NCBI GenBank assembly: GCA_032160705.1
Contig: JAVHVE010000073.1
Coordinates: 310,001 to 374,000 of the forward strand
Length of the DNA: 64,000 bases
Source of the DNA: QHXM01 sp032160705
GTDB lineage: Bacteria; Acidobacteriota; Blastocatellia; Pyrinomonadales; Pyrinomonadaceae
Direction of reading: 5' to 3'
Numbering within the stretch: position 1 is the first letter of the stretch; each line of letters opens with the position of its first letter. Below the pieces are notes generated by a model. It was not told the origin of the DNA. It saw only the letters and a program-made list of their open reading frames with translations, and did not search any database. The translations under genes and the position numbers were made by a program. Positions 8,955-17,077 of this stretch are shown piece after piece.

Positions 8955-9488
8955 TTACGGCTCTATTAAACCAAAGTTGCCGTCTTTGCGTTTGTAGAGC
9001 ACGCCGACGCGATTGGTATCGGCATCGCGGAAGACGAGAAACTGATCGGCCTCGCTCGTCAGACGCATCGCCGCTTCTTCTGCCGTCATCGGTTTGACGG
9101 CATAGCGCCGGGCATTGACGATGCGGGGCGAGGGCGGGCTGGCGTCGAGCTGGCCGTCCGGCTGCGGGGCGACCGATGAAACGCGCTTCGCTCCCTGCTT
9201 GCGGTCAATGATCTTCTTCTTGAGCTTGAGCGCCTGCTTTTCGATTTTGGCGATGGCGCGCGTCAGCGCCAGGTACATATCTGCGTTGGTGTCGGTGGCA
9301 GTCAGCGTATGATCGCGCCAGTGAACCAAAACCTCACCAATCTGGCGATTCTTTTCCACTTCGATGATGACGTGAGCGCGAGCCGTCGTGTCGTTAAAAA
9401 TATGACCTATCTTCTGAAAATGATCTTCGACGTGAGCGCGCAGTGCGGGTGTCACATCCACATGACGACCTGTGTACTCAAATTCCAT
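8955..9488 (-). CDS. hpf: Long-form ribosome hibernation promoting factor
   Basis: A 177-residue protein with the N-terminal S30AE/RaiA domain (MEFEYTGRHVDVTPALRAHV, LTATDTNADMYLALTRAI, IEKQALKLKKKI), a variable linker, and the C-terminal dimerisation domain (KPMTAEEAAMRL, FLVFRDADTNRVGVLYKRKDG). The long form pairs 70S ribosomes into inactive 100S dimers in stationary phase. Its position directly after rpoN matches the widespread rpoN-hpf arrangement. Confidence 0.94.
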   Translation of the reverse strand: MEFEYTGRHVDVTPALRAHVEDHFQKIGHIFNDTTARAHVIIEVEKNRQIGEVLVHWRDHTLTATDTNADMYLALTRAIAKIEKQALKLKKKIIDRKQGAKRVSSVAPQPDGQLDASPPSPRIVNARRYAVKPMTAEEAAMRLTSEADQFLVFRDADTNRVGVLYKRKDGNFGLIEP

Positions 9489-9506
9489 GAAGTTCCCTCC
9501 CTAGAT

Positions 9507-9595
9507 AAAAGGGATGAGGGATGAGGGCGGGGGGATGAAATAAAAGCTGTTGTCTTTTCTTCATCCCTCATCCCTCATCCCTCCGCCCTGCTTTT
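9507..9595. repeat. Heptamer-armed palindrome R5 (GGGATGA family)
   Basis: The left arm (9507-9540) is GGGATGA units. The right arm (9560-9590) is TCATCCC units. The loop AAAAGCTGTTGTCTTTT matches loops of R7, R20 and R24. It sits between rpoN and hpf. Confidence 0.87.
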
Positions 9596-11216
9596 AGACC
9601 GGCGCGCGACGCTCGCGCGAGCCTGGAATGTGCATCTGGTCGCGGTACTTGGCGACGGTGCGGCGCGAGAGCTTGATGCCGTCTTTAATCAAAATCTTGA
9701 CGATCTGGTCGTCCGTAATCGGATTGTGCGAATCTTCTTCTTCAATCAGCTTTTTGATTTGGAGCTTGATGATTCGGGTCGAGACCTCTTCGCCCTCTTC
9801 GTTCATCATGCCTTCGGTGAAGAAGCGGCGCAACTCGATAACACCTTGCGGCGTGTGCGCGTACTTGCGATTGACGACACGCGAGACTGTCGAGAGATGC
9901 ATCCCGATGTCTTCGGCAATGTCTTTGAGCATCATCGGCTTGATGTACTGGACGCCCTTGTCTAAAAACTCTTTCTGGCGTTTGATGATGGACTCGACGA
10001 CTTTGTAAATCGTCTGTCGCCGGTGCTCGATATTACGCAGGAGATCAACGGCGGATCGCATCTTGTCGCGGATGAAATCCCGCGTCTCTTTCGTGGTGGT
10101 CTGTTGTGAGAGCATCTGCTGGTAGTTCTGGCTGATGCGCAGGCGCGGGCTGCCGTCGTCGGCAAAGTAGATGACGTAGCCGCCAAGCTCGTCCCAGTCT
10201 TCCGCCTCGTCATCCAATTTTTCGATGTAGATTTCCGGCGAGATGAGGACAGGCTCTTCCGAGGAATAGCGGCGTCCCGGATAAGGGTCGAGCGTGCGGA
10301 TGAATTGCACCTCCGCGATCAGCGTCTCCACGTCTATGCCAACTTGTTTCGAGAGATTCGGCAATTTGTGCTGCTGCAAATCAAGCAGGTGGTCGCGGAT
10401 GAGACGCTCGGCCAGCCGGTCGCTTTCTCCTCGCGCTTCGAGTTGCGTGAGCAAGCATTCACGCGCGTCACGCGCGCCGCAGCCCGTCGGGTCAAGCCGC
10501 ATGACGGTCTGACGCGCTTCTTCGACAAGTTCTTCAGACCACGCGCCCATCCCCGCGATTTCTTCGTTAGTCGCGGTCAGACGCCCGTCCGCATCCAGGT
10601 TGCCGATAACACAGAGCGCCACATCGCAGACCTCATCGCTGATTTGATTGAGGTGCAGTTGCAGCTCAAGATGCTCTGAGAGCGATGGCGCGCGCGTCAG
10701 GAATTGCTCGAACGTCGGCGCATCTTCTTTGTACTCGAACTCCTGTGTCTTATATCCGGGGTCGAGGTAATCCTGAAACTCGCGTCCGAAATCTATCTCT
10801 TCAAACGAATCTCGCCCGGCTTCCTCCGTCCCGCCATCCTCGCCCGCTTCTCCACCCGTTTCATCAATGGCGGCAGTCCCGCTTTCAGGCTCGACATAGA
10901 GATTGGCGGCGTCCACATCAACTTCGCCCGCACCGTTATCAGGCGAGCCGTTAAAATCCGCCGCCGCGCTTTCCGCCGGAGCGATGTCGAAACTGCTACC
11001 GGGGTCGCCGTTGGCCAACTGGTCGAGGATTTTTTCGGCCAGCTCCTGTGTCTCTTCCTGCGAGGGGACTTCTTCAAGGACGGGATTTTCGAGAAGCTGC
11101 TGCTGGATCAGGTCGCTCAGTTCGAGCGTGGTCATTTGCAGCATCTCGATGCGCTGGCGCAACTGCGGCGTGAGCACCAGACGCTGCGAAAGATTGGTCG
11201 TGAGCTTAACGGACAT
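9594..11216 (-). CDS. rpoN: RNA polymerase sigma-54 factor
   Basis: A 540-residue sigma-54. The Gln/Leu-rich region I is at the N-terminus (LSQRLVLTPQLRQRIEMLQ, LIQQQLLENPVLEE). An acidic linker spans about 60-160. The core-binding domain follows, then an HTH (MHLSTVSRVVNRKYA) and the RpoN box SRRTVAKYRD near 517-526. It directs transcription dependent on AAA+ activators. It lies between lptB and hpf, as in many Proteobacteria. Confidence 0.96.
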   Translation of the reverse strand: MSVKLTTNLSQRLVLTPQLRQRIEMLQMTTLELSDLIQQQLLENPVLEEVPSQEETQELAEKILDQLANGDPGSSFDIAPAESAAADFNGSPDNGAGEVDVDAANLYVEPESGTAAIDETGGEAGEDGGTEEAGRDSFEEIDFGREFQDYLDPGYKTQEFEYKEDAPTFEQFLTRAPSLSEHLELQLHLNQISDEVCDVALCVIGNLDADGRLTATNEEIAGMGAWSEELVEEARQTVMRLDPTGCGARDARECLLTQLEARGESDRLAERLIRDHLLDLQQHKLPNLSKQVGIDVETLIAEVQFIRTLDPYPGRRYSSEEPVLISPEIYIEKLDDEAEDWDELGGYVIYFADDGSPRLRISQNYQQMLSQQTTTKETRDFIRDKMRSAVDLLRNIEHRRQTIYKVVESIIKRQKEFLDKGVQYIKPMMLKDIAEDIGMHLSTVSRVVNRKYAHTPQGVIELRRFFTEGMMNEEGEEVSTRIIKLQIKKLIEEEDSHNPITDDQIVKILIKDGIKLSRRTVAKYRDQMHIPGSRERRAPV

Positions 11217-11299
11217 GCCTTGCTTGATCTATTGCCTTTTGAAATTCGTCGGGATTTAAATATTTACGCTTTGATGCGCGCTTGAGATTATAACTGAAA

Positions 11300-11407
11300 A
11301 AGTGGTCAGTGGTAAGTAGCCAGTTTTCAGTTTTCGGTTTTCAGTTTTCAGATGTGGCTGGCCAGGAGGTTTTTTAACTGAAAACTCAAAACTGAAAACT
11401 GAAAACT
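11300..11407. repeat. Heptamer-armed palindrome R6 (TTTTCAG family)
   Basis: The left arm (11321-11351) is TTTTCAG units and the right arm (11377-11407) is CTGAAAA units. A short GGTCAGT stretch at 11303-11312 precedes it. It lies between lptB and rpoN. Confidence 0.85.
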
Positions 11408-11413
11408 TCACTC

Positions 11414-12235
11414 TCACATGCTGAATCTTTCGCCGAGATAATGCTTTCGGACTTCCGCATCTTCGATCAACTCTTGCGGGTTGCCGGAGCGGAAGATGCG
11501 TCCCTCAGACATGATGTAGGCGCGATCCGTCACGCCGAGGGTTTCCCGCACATTATGATCTGTAATCAGGATGCCGATGCCCCGGTCGCGCAGGTAAAGG
11601 ATGACGGTCTGAATGTCGTCAATCGCTTTCGGGTCAATTCCGGCGAAAGGCTCGTCGAGCAGAATGTATTGCGGCTCTGTGGCCAGCGCGCGGGCAATCT
11701 CCGTGCGACGGCGTTCGCCCCCTGAGAGAGCATCGCCCCGCGTGTTCCGCACATGACCGATGCCGAACTCTTCCAGAAGCTCTTCGAGGCGTTTGAACCG
11801 CTCGCGCCTGCGCAGCCCCATCGTTTCCAGCACGGCGAGAATATTCTGCGCGGCTGTCATCTTGCGAAACACGGACGGCTCCTGCGGCAAATAGCCGAGG
11901 CCGAGACGCGCGCGCAGGTACATCGGCAATTTGGTAATGTCGCGGCCAGCCAGCCGAATCGTCCCGCGATCAGGCCGCTCCAGCCCCGTAATCATGTAGA
12001 ACGTGGTGGTCTTGCCCGCGCCATTTGCGCCCAGCAGACCCACGACCTCGCCCTGCTCGACGTGCAACGTCACATCGTCAACCACGCGCCGCCTGCCATA
12101 AGTTTTCTGTAGATTGAAAGCGGCGAGAGCTGCCGCTGAAGGAGTTTTTTCGGAGACGCGCTCGCGCGCCTCGACTTCCCGGCGAGACGAAGCAGGCGTT
12201 TCTTCAACGCCTTCCACGATGACAGATTCACTCAT
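11414..12235 (-). CDS. lptB: LPS export ABC transporter ATP-binding protein LptB
   Basis: A cytoplasmic ATPase that drives LPS transport to the outer membrane. I use the ATG at 12235 (MSESVIVEGVEE), giving 273 residues. The frame is open to 12307, but those extra 24 codons come from repeat R7 and are probably not native. The protein shows Walker A GANGAGKTT, the LptB-type Q-loop GLGYLPQEPSVFRKMT, signature LSGGERRR, Walker B YILLDEPFAGIDP and ITDHNVRETL. There is an N-terminal extension of about 35 residues before the ABC domain. It follows the LptC/LptA gene. Confidence 0.95.
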   Translation of the reverse strand: MSESVIVEGVEETPASSRREVEARERVSEKTPSAAALAAFNLQKTYGRRRVVDDVTLHVEQGEVVGLLGANGAGKTTTFYMITGLERPDRGTIRLAGRDITKLPMYLRARLGLGYLPQEPSVFRKMTAAQNILAVLETMGLRRRERFKRLEELLEEFGIGHVRNTRGDALSGGERRRTEIARALATEPQYILLDEPFAGIDPKAIDDIQTVILYLRDRGIGILITDHNVRETLGVTDRAYIMSEGRIFRSGNPQELIEDAEVRKHYLGERFSM

Positions 12236-12236
12236 A

Positions 12237-12322
12237 AGGTGACAGGGAAGAGCCATGACAGGTGACAAGTGACAAATGACAAGAGAAAGCTTGTTCTTTC
12301 TTGTCACTTGTCACCTGTCACG
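12237..12322. repeat. Heptamer-armed palindrome R7 (GTGACAG/GTGACAA family)
   Basis: The left arm (about 12237-12283) is GTGACAR units and the right arm (12300-12321) is YTGTCAC units. The loop is AAGCTTGTTCTTT. It occupies the whole gap between the LptC/A and lptB genes. Confidence 0.88.
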
Positions 12323-12324
12323 AT

Positions 12325-14658
12325 TTACGGCTTTTTAATCTTGTGCGTCGAGCGCACGCGCCCCGTTGATTGTGTGCCACGCGCATCGTCGGCGACAACT
12401 CTACTCTCGCGCAAATAGACAGTCAAACGAGCCCCTTCGGTGCTTCCCTGCTGCGGGTCTTCAACGCGCGCCGGGCTGCCCTTGAGGACAACTGTTTCGT
12501 CCGCTGCCGTGTACTGCGCCCAGTCTCCAGTTCCCTGTCGGCCTGGCTGCGTGACGACGACATCTTTTTCCGCGATGGTCTTTTCGACCTCGTTGGTCTC
12601 TTTCAGCAGATACACATTCGCAACCGCGCTCCGAATCCTGTCCGTATCCTGCTTGATGTCCACATTGCCTTCGTAGTGCAGGATGCGCTCATCCTCTGCG
12701 TAAAACATACTGTTGGCGGTGGCAAAAGCCGGGACAACTTCCGGTGCGCCGTTCGCTCCTTTTTTCCTCGCCTGATAGAGCGCGCTCTGAACGTGGCCGT
12801 CGCCTTCCATGCGCTTTCTGTCGCGGTAGATGGTGATGGCATCTGCCTTCACGAAATTATCATCCTGCCAGGCGCGCGCGCTGCCCGTGTAAATCGCAAT
12901 GCCTGTGACGTGTCGAAACTCGGCTCGGTCTGAAACGATGTAAACGGGACTCATCTTTTTTTGAAATGGCGTCGCGCCGTTTGTCTGCCCCTGGCTGTAA
13001 TACGTCGTGGAAGTTTTTCCTCGACTATAGGAAATGTCGCTGCGTGTGTCCGAATCTATCTCCAGGGCTTTGGTGCGAGCGCGCGAATCCCAGACGGTCG
13101 GCTCGCCTCCGCGCATTCGCACGGTCTCATCCGCCGCCGTGTAAGAAGCATTCTGGGCGCGCCCGTTGCGGTCGCGTTCATTGAATTTCGCGTCGCCCTG
13201 CGCGTCCAGCCGTTCAACGTCCTGCGTCTCGCGCACGAAGATGGCCGTCATCTTCTGCGACGTGAGCGTGCGTTGCGCGCGTTCTTCTGTCGGCATCAAT
13301 GGATCAATGACGGCCTTTGCCTCGCCGCCCGTGGCATTGAACTCGCGCGCGAGATTTCCTGTTTCATAAAAGTCGCAAATGAATTGCGGCGCGGTCAGCG
13401 TCTTGCGATCTGCGGTCGCGTTCTTCACGACCGGGTCAACGACCAGTTCGGCGTTGCCGACAGCATCCGCTCTCTCAAGGTCTTTCCCTGTCGCGTGCCA
13501 GACGAGCTTGACCGCATCGGCTGTCAGACGCTTGTTGGCCGCGCGCGGGTCGCTGGCGCGGGACTTCGGTGCGCTCAAAGAAAGAACGGAACGCCCCCCG
13601 GTGCGCATCTCTTTCAAAAGACTCTGCTCACCCTGCGGTTGGAAATCAACTTCGAGCGAGCTTGCTCCAGTCAATTCCATCTGCGAATCGGCATCCAGAC
13701 TACGAGCCACGACATCACGCGCGGCTGAAGCTTTCTGCAATCGTTGGTCTGCGTCAAAGAAAAAATCCATATCGGCGGCGTGAACTTCCGCCGCACGTCC
13801 CTCACTCATCGAGCGCAGGTAGGAATTACTGCGTGCCTCGATTTTTTGCACACGCTTGGCGGCGTTGAGCGTCGCGGACAATTGCTCGCCGCTCATCACA
13901 TCGCGCTCTTGTTCGGCAATTGCGCCGCCGGTAAAACTGAGGTGCATACTGGCGTTGTCAAACGTGCCGCGCGCGGCGCGAATCGTCACCGGGCGGGAGC
14001 GTGAATTTGGCTTCGCGGGGTGTGCCGCCTGAGCCTCCGGCGCGACCGTAATCTCAACATCCCGGCGCAAGTCCAGTTTCTTGTTTTTGGCATCTATCAC
14101 CGCACCCGTCGCGCGCCCCGAAACGTTCTCGCGCACGAAAGTAAGGGGAGCATCGGTTTCGGCTATCTCCGTCGCCTGATCGTAAGCTATCTTCTCGGTC
14201 TTCACCGTGAGCGCGTTGCGCGTTTCGACATTGACATCGCCGGTGAAAAAGACGCGAGCCTTCTTGGAATCTCTTTCGTTCGGCAGGTAAATAGCTCGAT
14301 GGGCGGAAATCTGATCCGGCTTGTCGCCCACCTCCGGGAAGACTTCGAGATGTACCTCTTCCAGCTCGTGATGGTTGTCCGAATAAGTGATGTCGCGCGC
14401 AGCGCGCACCATGACACGAAGGCGATCTCCGTCCATCACCCGTCGCTCATAGCCTTCGATGACGCTCGTCACCTGCTTCGACAGCTCCGGCGCTTCACCG
14501 CGCATACGGAAAGGCTCGTTATTGCGATTGCGATAATAAGAGATGCCGACATAAACCAGTCCCGCCGCCAGCACGACGAGCGCCAGCACACGCGCCACCA
14601 CCGGCAGGCGCGCACGCCAGCCAATGTCAATAGTTTTCTTTCGTCTGACTTCTTGCAT
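12325..14658 (-). CDS. Large LptC-LptA fusion-type LPS export protein
   Basis: With the ATG at 14658 this is 777 residues. There is one N-terminal membrane anchor (about 16-43, RVLALVVLAAGLVYVGISYY). An LptC-like beta-jellyroll follows (MVRAARDITYSDNHHELEEV), then several OstA/LptA-type repeats through to the C-terminus (IYTGSARAWQDDNFVKAD, RILHYEGNVDIKQ, LKGSPARVEDPQQG). In the usual system LptC (about 190 aa) and LptA (about 180 aa) are separate. Here one anchored protein could form much of the periplasmic bridge. An upstream TTG at 14673 adds only repeat-derived residues. Confidence 0.82.
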   Translation of the reverse strand: MQEVRRKKTIDIGWRARLPVVARVLALVVLAAGLVYVGISYYRNRNNEPFRMRGEAPELSKQVTSVIEGYERRVMDGDRLRVMVRAARDITYSDNHHELEEVHLEVFPEVGDKPDQISAHRAIYLPNERDSKKARVFFTGDVNVETRNALTVKTEKIAYDQATEIAETDAPLTFVRENVSGRATGAVIDAKNKKLDLRRDVEITVAPEAQAAHPAKPNSRSRPVTIRAARGTFDNASMHLSFTGGAIAEQERDVMSGEQLSATLNAAKRVQKIEARSNSYLRSMSEGRAAEVHAADMDFFFDADQRLQKASAARDVVARSLDADSQMELTGASSLEVDFQPQGEQSLLKEMRTGGRSVLSLSAPKSRASDPRAANKRLTADAVKLVWHATGKDLERADAVGNAELVVDPVVKNATADRKTLTAPQFICDFYETGNLAREFNATGGEAKAVIDPLMPTEERAQRTLTSQKMTAIFVRETQDVERLDAQGDAKFNERDRNGRAQNASYTAADETVRMRGGEPTVWDSRARTKALEIDSDTRSDISYSRGKTSTTYYSQGQTNGATPFQKKMSPVYIVSDRAEFRHVTGIAIYTGSARAWQDDNFVKADAITIYRDRKRMEGDGHVQSALYQARKKGANGAPEVVPAFATANSMFYAEDERILHYEGNVDIKQDTDRIRSAVANVYLLKETNEVEKTIAEKDVVVTQPGRQGTGDWAQYTAADETVVLKGSPARVEDPQQGSTEGARLTVYLRESRVVADDARGTQSTGRVRSTHKIKKP

Positions 14659-14666
14659 ATTTTTGC

Positions 14667-14800
14667 GTGACAAGTGACAAGAACAGTTTTCAGTTTTCAG
14701 TTTTCAGTTTTCAGTTTTCAGTTTTCAGTAAAAGCAGCTTGTCTTTGCTGAAAACTGAAAACTGAAAACTCGTCTTCTCCTGTCACCTGTCACTTGTCAC
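14667..14800. repeat. Nested palindrome R8 (GTGACAA outside, TTTTCAG inside)
   Basis: Outer arms are GTGACAA units (14667-14680) and TGTCACY units (14778-14799). Inside them lie about six TTTTCAG units (14683-14729) and the inverse (14748-14770) around an AAAAGCAGCTTGTCTTT loop. One element appears placed inside another. The outer right arm encodes the recJ C-terminus. Confidence 0.87.
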
Positions 14801-16567
14801 GGCCTTCATGTCCCTTACGCATAGCTGCAACCGCGTCTCGCCCCGCCAGGTGTTCGGCTCGATGGTATAGGCCAGTTCGATGCGCTGGCCGGTGGAAAGC
14901 GTTCGCCCGGCGAGTTCTTCTACGCCGCTCCACCAGACGGCTTCGAGTGGGCGATTTTGAACACCTGCCACGCGCAGCTTCAGATGCTTCTCTTTCATGA
15001 TGCGCGGTTCGGAGAGGATTCGCAAATGACGTGTCATGAAGAAAGGACGCGGATTGCCTGCGCCAAACGGCTCAAGCGCGCGTAATTCTTCGGCCAATGA
15101 AAGCGTGACGGCGGCGTCCGGCAATTCCATATCAATCTTCAACGCGGGCACAAGGTCTGAAGCGGTCAGATGAGATGCGGCGTGCGCGTTCAAGCGGCGA
15201 CGCAATTCAGAGATGTGCATCCGCATGATGCTCAATCCGGCAGCGTGCGAATGTCCGCCAAACTTGACGAACAGATCGGCGCATTCTGTCAGGCCGTTGA
15301 GCAGATGATAGGCTTCGATGCTGCGCGCAGAGCCGTGCCCGTCGTCTCCATCAAATGAGATGACGATGCAGGGGCGATGGATTCTTTCGGCAATCTTCGA
15401 GGCGGCGATGCCGATGACGCCTCTGTGCCAGCCGTCTCCGGCGATGACTGCGACGTGCGTTTGTCCAGCCACATCAGAGGATTCAAGCTCTGCGAGCGCG
15501 CGTTTGACTATCTCTTGCTGCACCACCTGCCGCTCGCGGTTGCGCGCGTCCAGATGCTCCGCGAGTCGCCGCGCTTCTGCGGGGTCGTTCGTTTCAAAGA
15601 GTTCGACGACGGCGCGCGCGGCATCCATCCTGCCCGCCGCATTGATTCGCGGCCCGATGCGGAAACCCACGTCGTAGGCTGTCATCCCGCGCCCGTCCGT
15701 AAAGCCTGCGACTTCCATCAAGGCGCGCAGTCCCGGATTTGTGGCTTTCGGCAAATCCTGCAAGCCGAGCGCGACGATGACACGATTCTCGCCGACCAGT
15801 TGAGCGACATCGGCCACCGTGCCGATGGCGACCACCTTCAAAAATCCATTGATTTGAGACTCGCGACCGCGCTCGCGAAAGAGCGCATGAACGAGCTTGA
15901 AAGCAACGCCCACGCCAGCCAGATTCTTGTCAGGATAGTTGCACCCATGCTGATTCGGATTGAGGACACAGAACGCGGGAGGCGCTCCCTCGCCTTCATC
16001 CGGCAGGTGATGATCCGTCACGATCACGTCGAGGCCGTTGTCGCGCGCCCAGTGAAGCGGTTCAAACGCGCGGATGCCGCAATCAACGCTGATGACGAGC
16101 GTGTAGCCTTCATCGCGCGCTTTTTCCAAAGCGGCCTGCTGGATGCCGTAGCCTTCCGTGAAGCGATGCGGAACGTGAAAGCCTGTCTCAGCGCCGAGCA
16201 GACCGAGAGCGCGTCTTAACACAACCGTCCCGGTCGTGCCGTCAACGTCGTAGTCACCGTAAACGAGAATCTTCTCGCCTGCATCTACGGCTCGCAGAAT
16301 GCGCGCGACAGCCTCCTTCATGCCGAGCATCAGGGAAGGGTCGTGCAGTTGGTCTGGAGATGGGCGCAGAAATTTGCGTGCGGAGTCTTCATCCGTGTAG
16401 CCGCGCGCGATGAGCAACTCGGCAACGATTGACGAAACGCCGAGAGAGAGCGCCAGCCGTGCAGCGCGCTCGGTCTCCTGCTCACGCACGATCCAACGTT
16501 TTGCTGAGGGATGAGGGCGGAGGGATGAGGGATGAAGCGAAGAACCCTCATCTAGGTCTTTATTCAT
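14783..16567 (-). CDS. recJ: Single-strand-specific 5'-3' exonuclease RecJ
   Basis: A 594-residue RecJ used in recombination and repair. The DHH phosphoesterase motifs are present: GDYDVDGTTG, SVDCGIRA, VIVTDHHLPDEG, and NINAAGRMDAA-type GPRINAAGRMDAA. DHHA1 follows (GWHRGVIGIAASKIAER, FGGHSHAAGLSI), then the OB region. Both ends are repeat-derived. The start codon, its GGAGGG ribosome site and about the first 22 residues (EGSSLHPSSLRPHPS) lie in R9. The final VTSDR and stop lie in R8. Family homology begins at KRWIVRE. Confidence 0.94.
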   Translation of the reverse strand: MNKDLDEGSSLHPSSLRPHPSAKRWIVREQETERAARLALSLGVSSIVAELLIARGYTDEDSARKFLRPSPDQLHDPSLMLGMKEAVARILRAVDAGEKILVYGDYDVDGTTGTVVLRRALGLLGAETGFHVPHRFTEGYGIQQAALEKARDEGYTLVISVDCGIRAFEPLHWARDNGLDVIVTDHHLPDEGEGAPPAFCVLNPNQHGCNYPDKNLAGVGVAFKLVHALFRERGRESQINGFLKVVAIGTVADVAQLVGENRVIVALGLQDLPKATNPGLRALMEVAGFTDGRGMTAYDVGFRIGPRINAAGRMDAARAVVELFETNDPAEARRLAEHLDARNRERQVVQQEIVKRALAELESSDVAGQTHVAVIAGDGWHRGVIGIAASKIAERIHRPCIVISFDGDDGHGSARSIEAYHLLNGLTECADLFVKFGGHSHAAGLSIMRMHISELRRRLNAHAASHLTASDLVPALKIDMELPDAAVTLSLAEELRALEPFGAGNPRPFFMTRHLRILSEPRIMKEKHLKLRVAGVQNRPLEAVWWSGVEELAGRTLSTGQRIELAYTIEPNTWRGETRLQLCVRDMKAVTSDR

Positions 16568-16592
16568 CCCTCATCCCTCCGCCCTCATCCTT
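16503..16592. repeat. Heptamer-armed palindrome R9 (GGGATGA family)
   Basis: The left arm is 16505-16535 and the right arm 16564-16590. The loop contains GAAGAACCCTCA. It overlaps the recJ 5' end and abuts the pilZ stop. Confidence 0.87.
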
Positions 16593-16918
16593 TATTCTGC
16601 AAACCAGCCGTTGGCATCCAGTAGTTTGACGCCGATGCGTTGCTTGCCGTCGCTGGCGTCCGTCCAGATGCCATTGACTTCCGCTTCAATTGTTCGACCG
16701 TAGGGGGGCGTGAGGCGGACGCGAGCGCCGAGTTGAACGGTCGCTTCTATCATAAGTGTTGCGCCGCCCCGGCTGACCTTGACGGCAATAGCATCGGCGT
16801 GAAATAGCTCGCCATCGGGGTTGTGCCCCTCCAGCACGACGGCAAAGTCAACGGGGACGCGCGGGCTGCGCGGTCTTTGCGAAGGCACTGCATCTTCGCG
16901 GTTCAATTCTTCATTCAT
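16592..16918 (-). CDS. PilZ-domain protein (c-di-GMP receptor type)
   Basis: A 108-residue single PilZ domain. The RxxxR-like motif is RPRSPRVPVDFAVVL (about 15-29). The second motif, normally D/NxSxxG, reads VKVSRGGATL. An Arg/Gly beta-barrel follows (LGARVRLTPPYGR, RIGVKLLD). PilZ proteins bind cyclic di-GMP and relay it to partners. Two HD-GYP proteins encoded in this window could set that signal, but no direct link is visible. Confidence 0.82.
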   Translation of the reverse strand: MNEELNREDAVPSQRPRSPRVPVDFAVVLEGHNPDGELFHADAIAVKVSRGGATLMIEATVQLGARVRLTPPYGRTIEAEVNGIWTDASDGKQRIGVKLLDANGWFAE

Positions 16919-17007
16919 CAGGCTCGTCTTGCCCTCTCGTTCTCGTCCACAATAAAGGGAACAAATTTCTAAAATTCGATGAGGAGGGGCAGACTTAGTT
17001 TACCAGA

Positions 17008-17075
17008 AATAGTGGTCAGTTAAAGACAAAAGCTAGTTATTTGCTTTTAGCTGACCACCGACCACTGACCACTGC
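17008..17075. repeat. Heptamer-armed palindrome R10 (GGTCAGT family)
   Basis: The left arm (17011-17034) is short, with one clear GGTCAGT. The right arm (17045-17074) has three ACTGACC-type units. The loop is AAAAGCTAGTTATTTGCTTTT. It lies between uppP and pilZ. Confidence 0.78.
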
Positions 17076-17077
17076 TC

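Noticed and set aside
12236..12307. Longer lptB N-terminus (MTRKNKLSLVICHLSPV)
   Set aside because: It is a translation of repeat R7. A good ATG lies at 12235 just before host-like sequence.
14667..14800. TTTTCAG array considered as a CRISPR-like array
   Set aside because: Units are 7 bp without spacers and are mirrored by an inverted arm. There is no cas gene in the window.
15377..16219. 280-codon plus-strand frame opposite recJ
   Set aside because: Shadow frame. RecJ motifs on the other strand are unambiguous.
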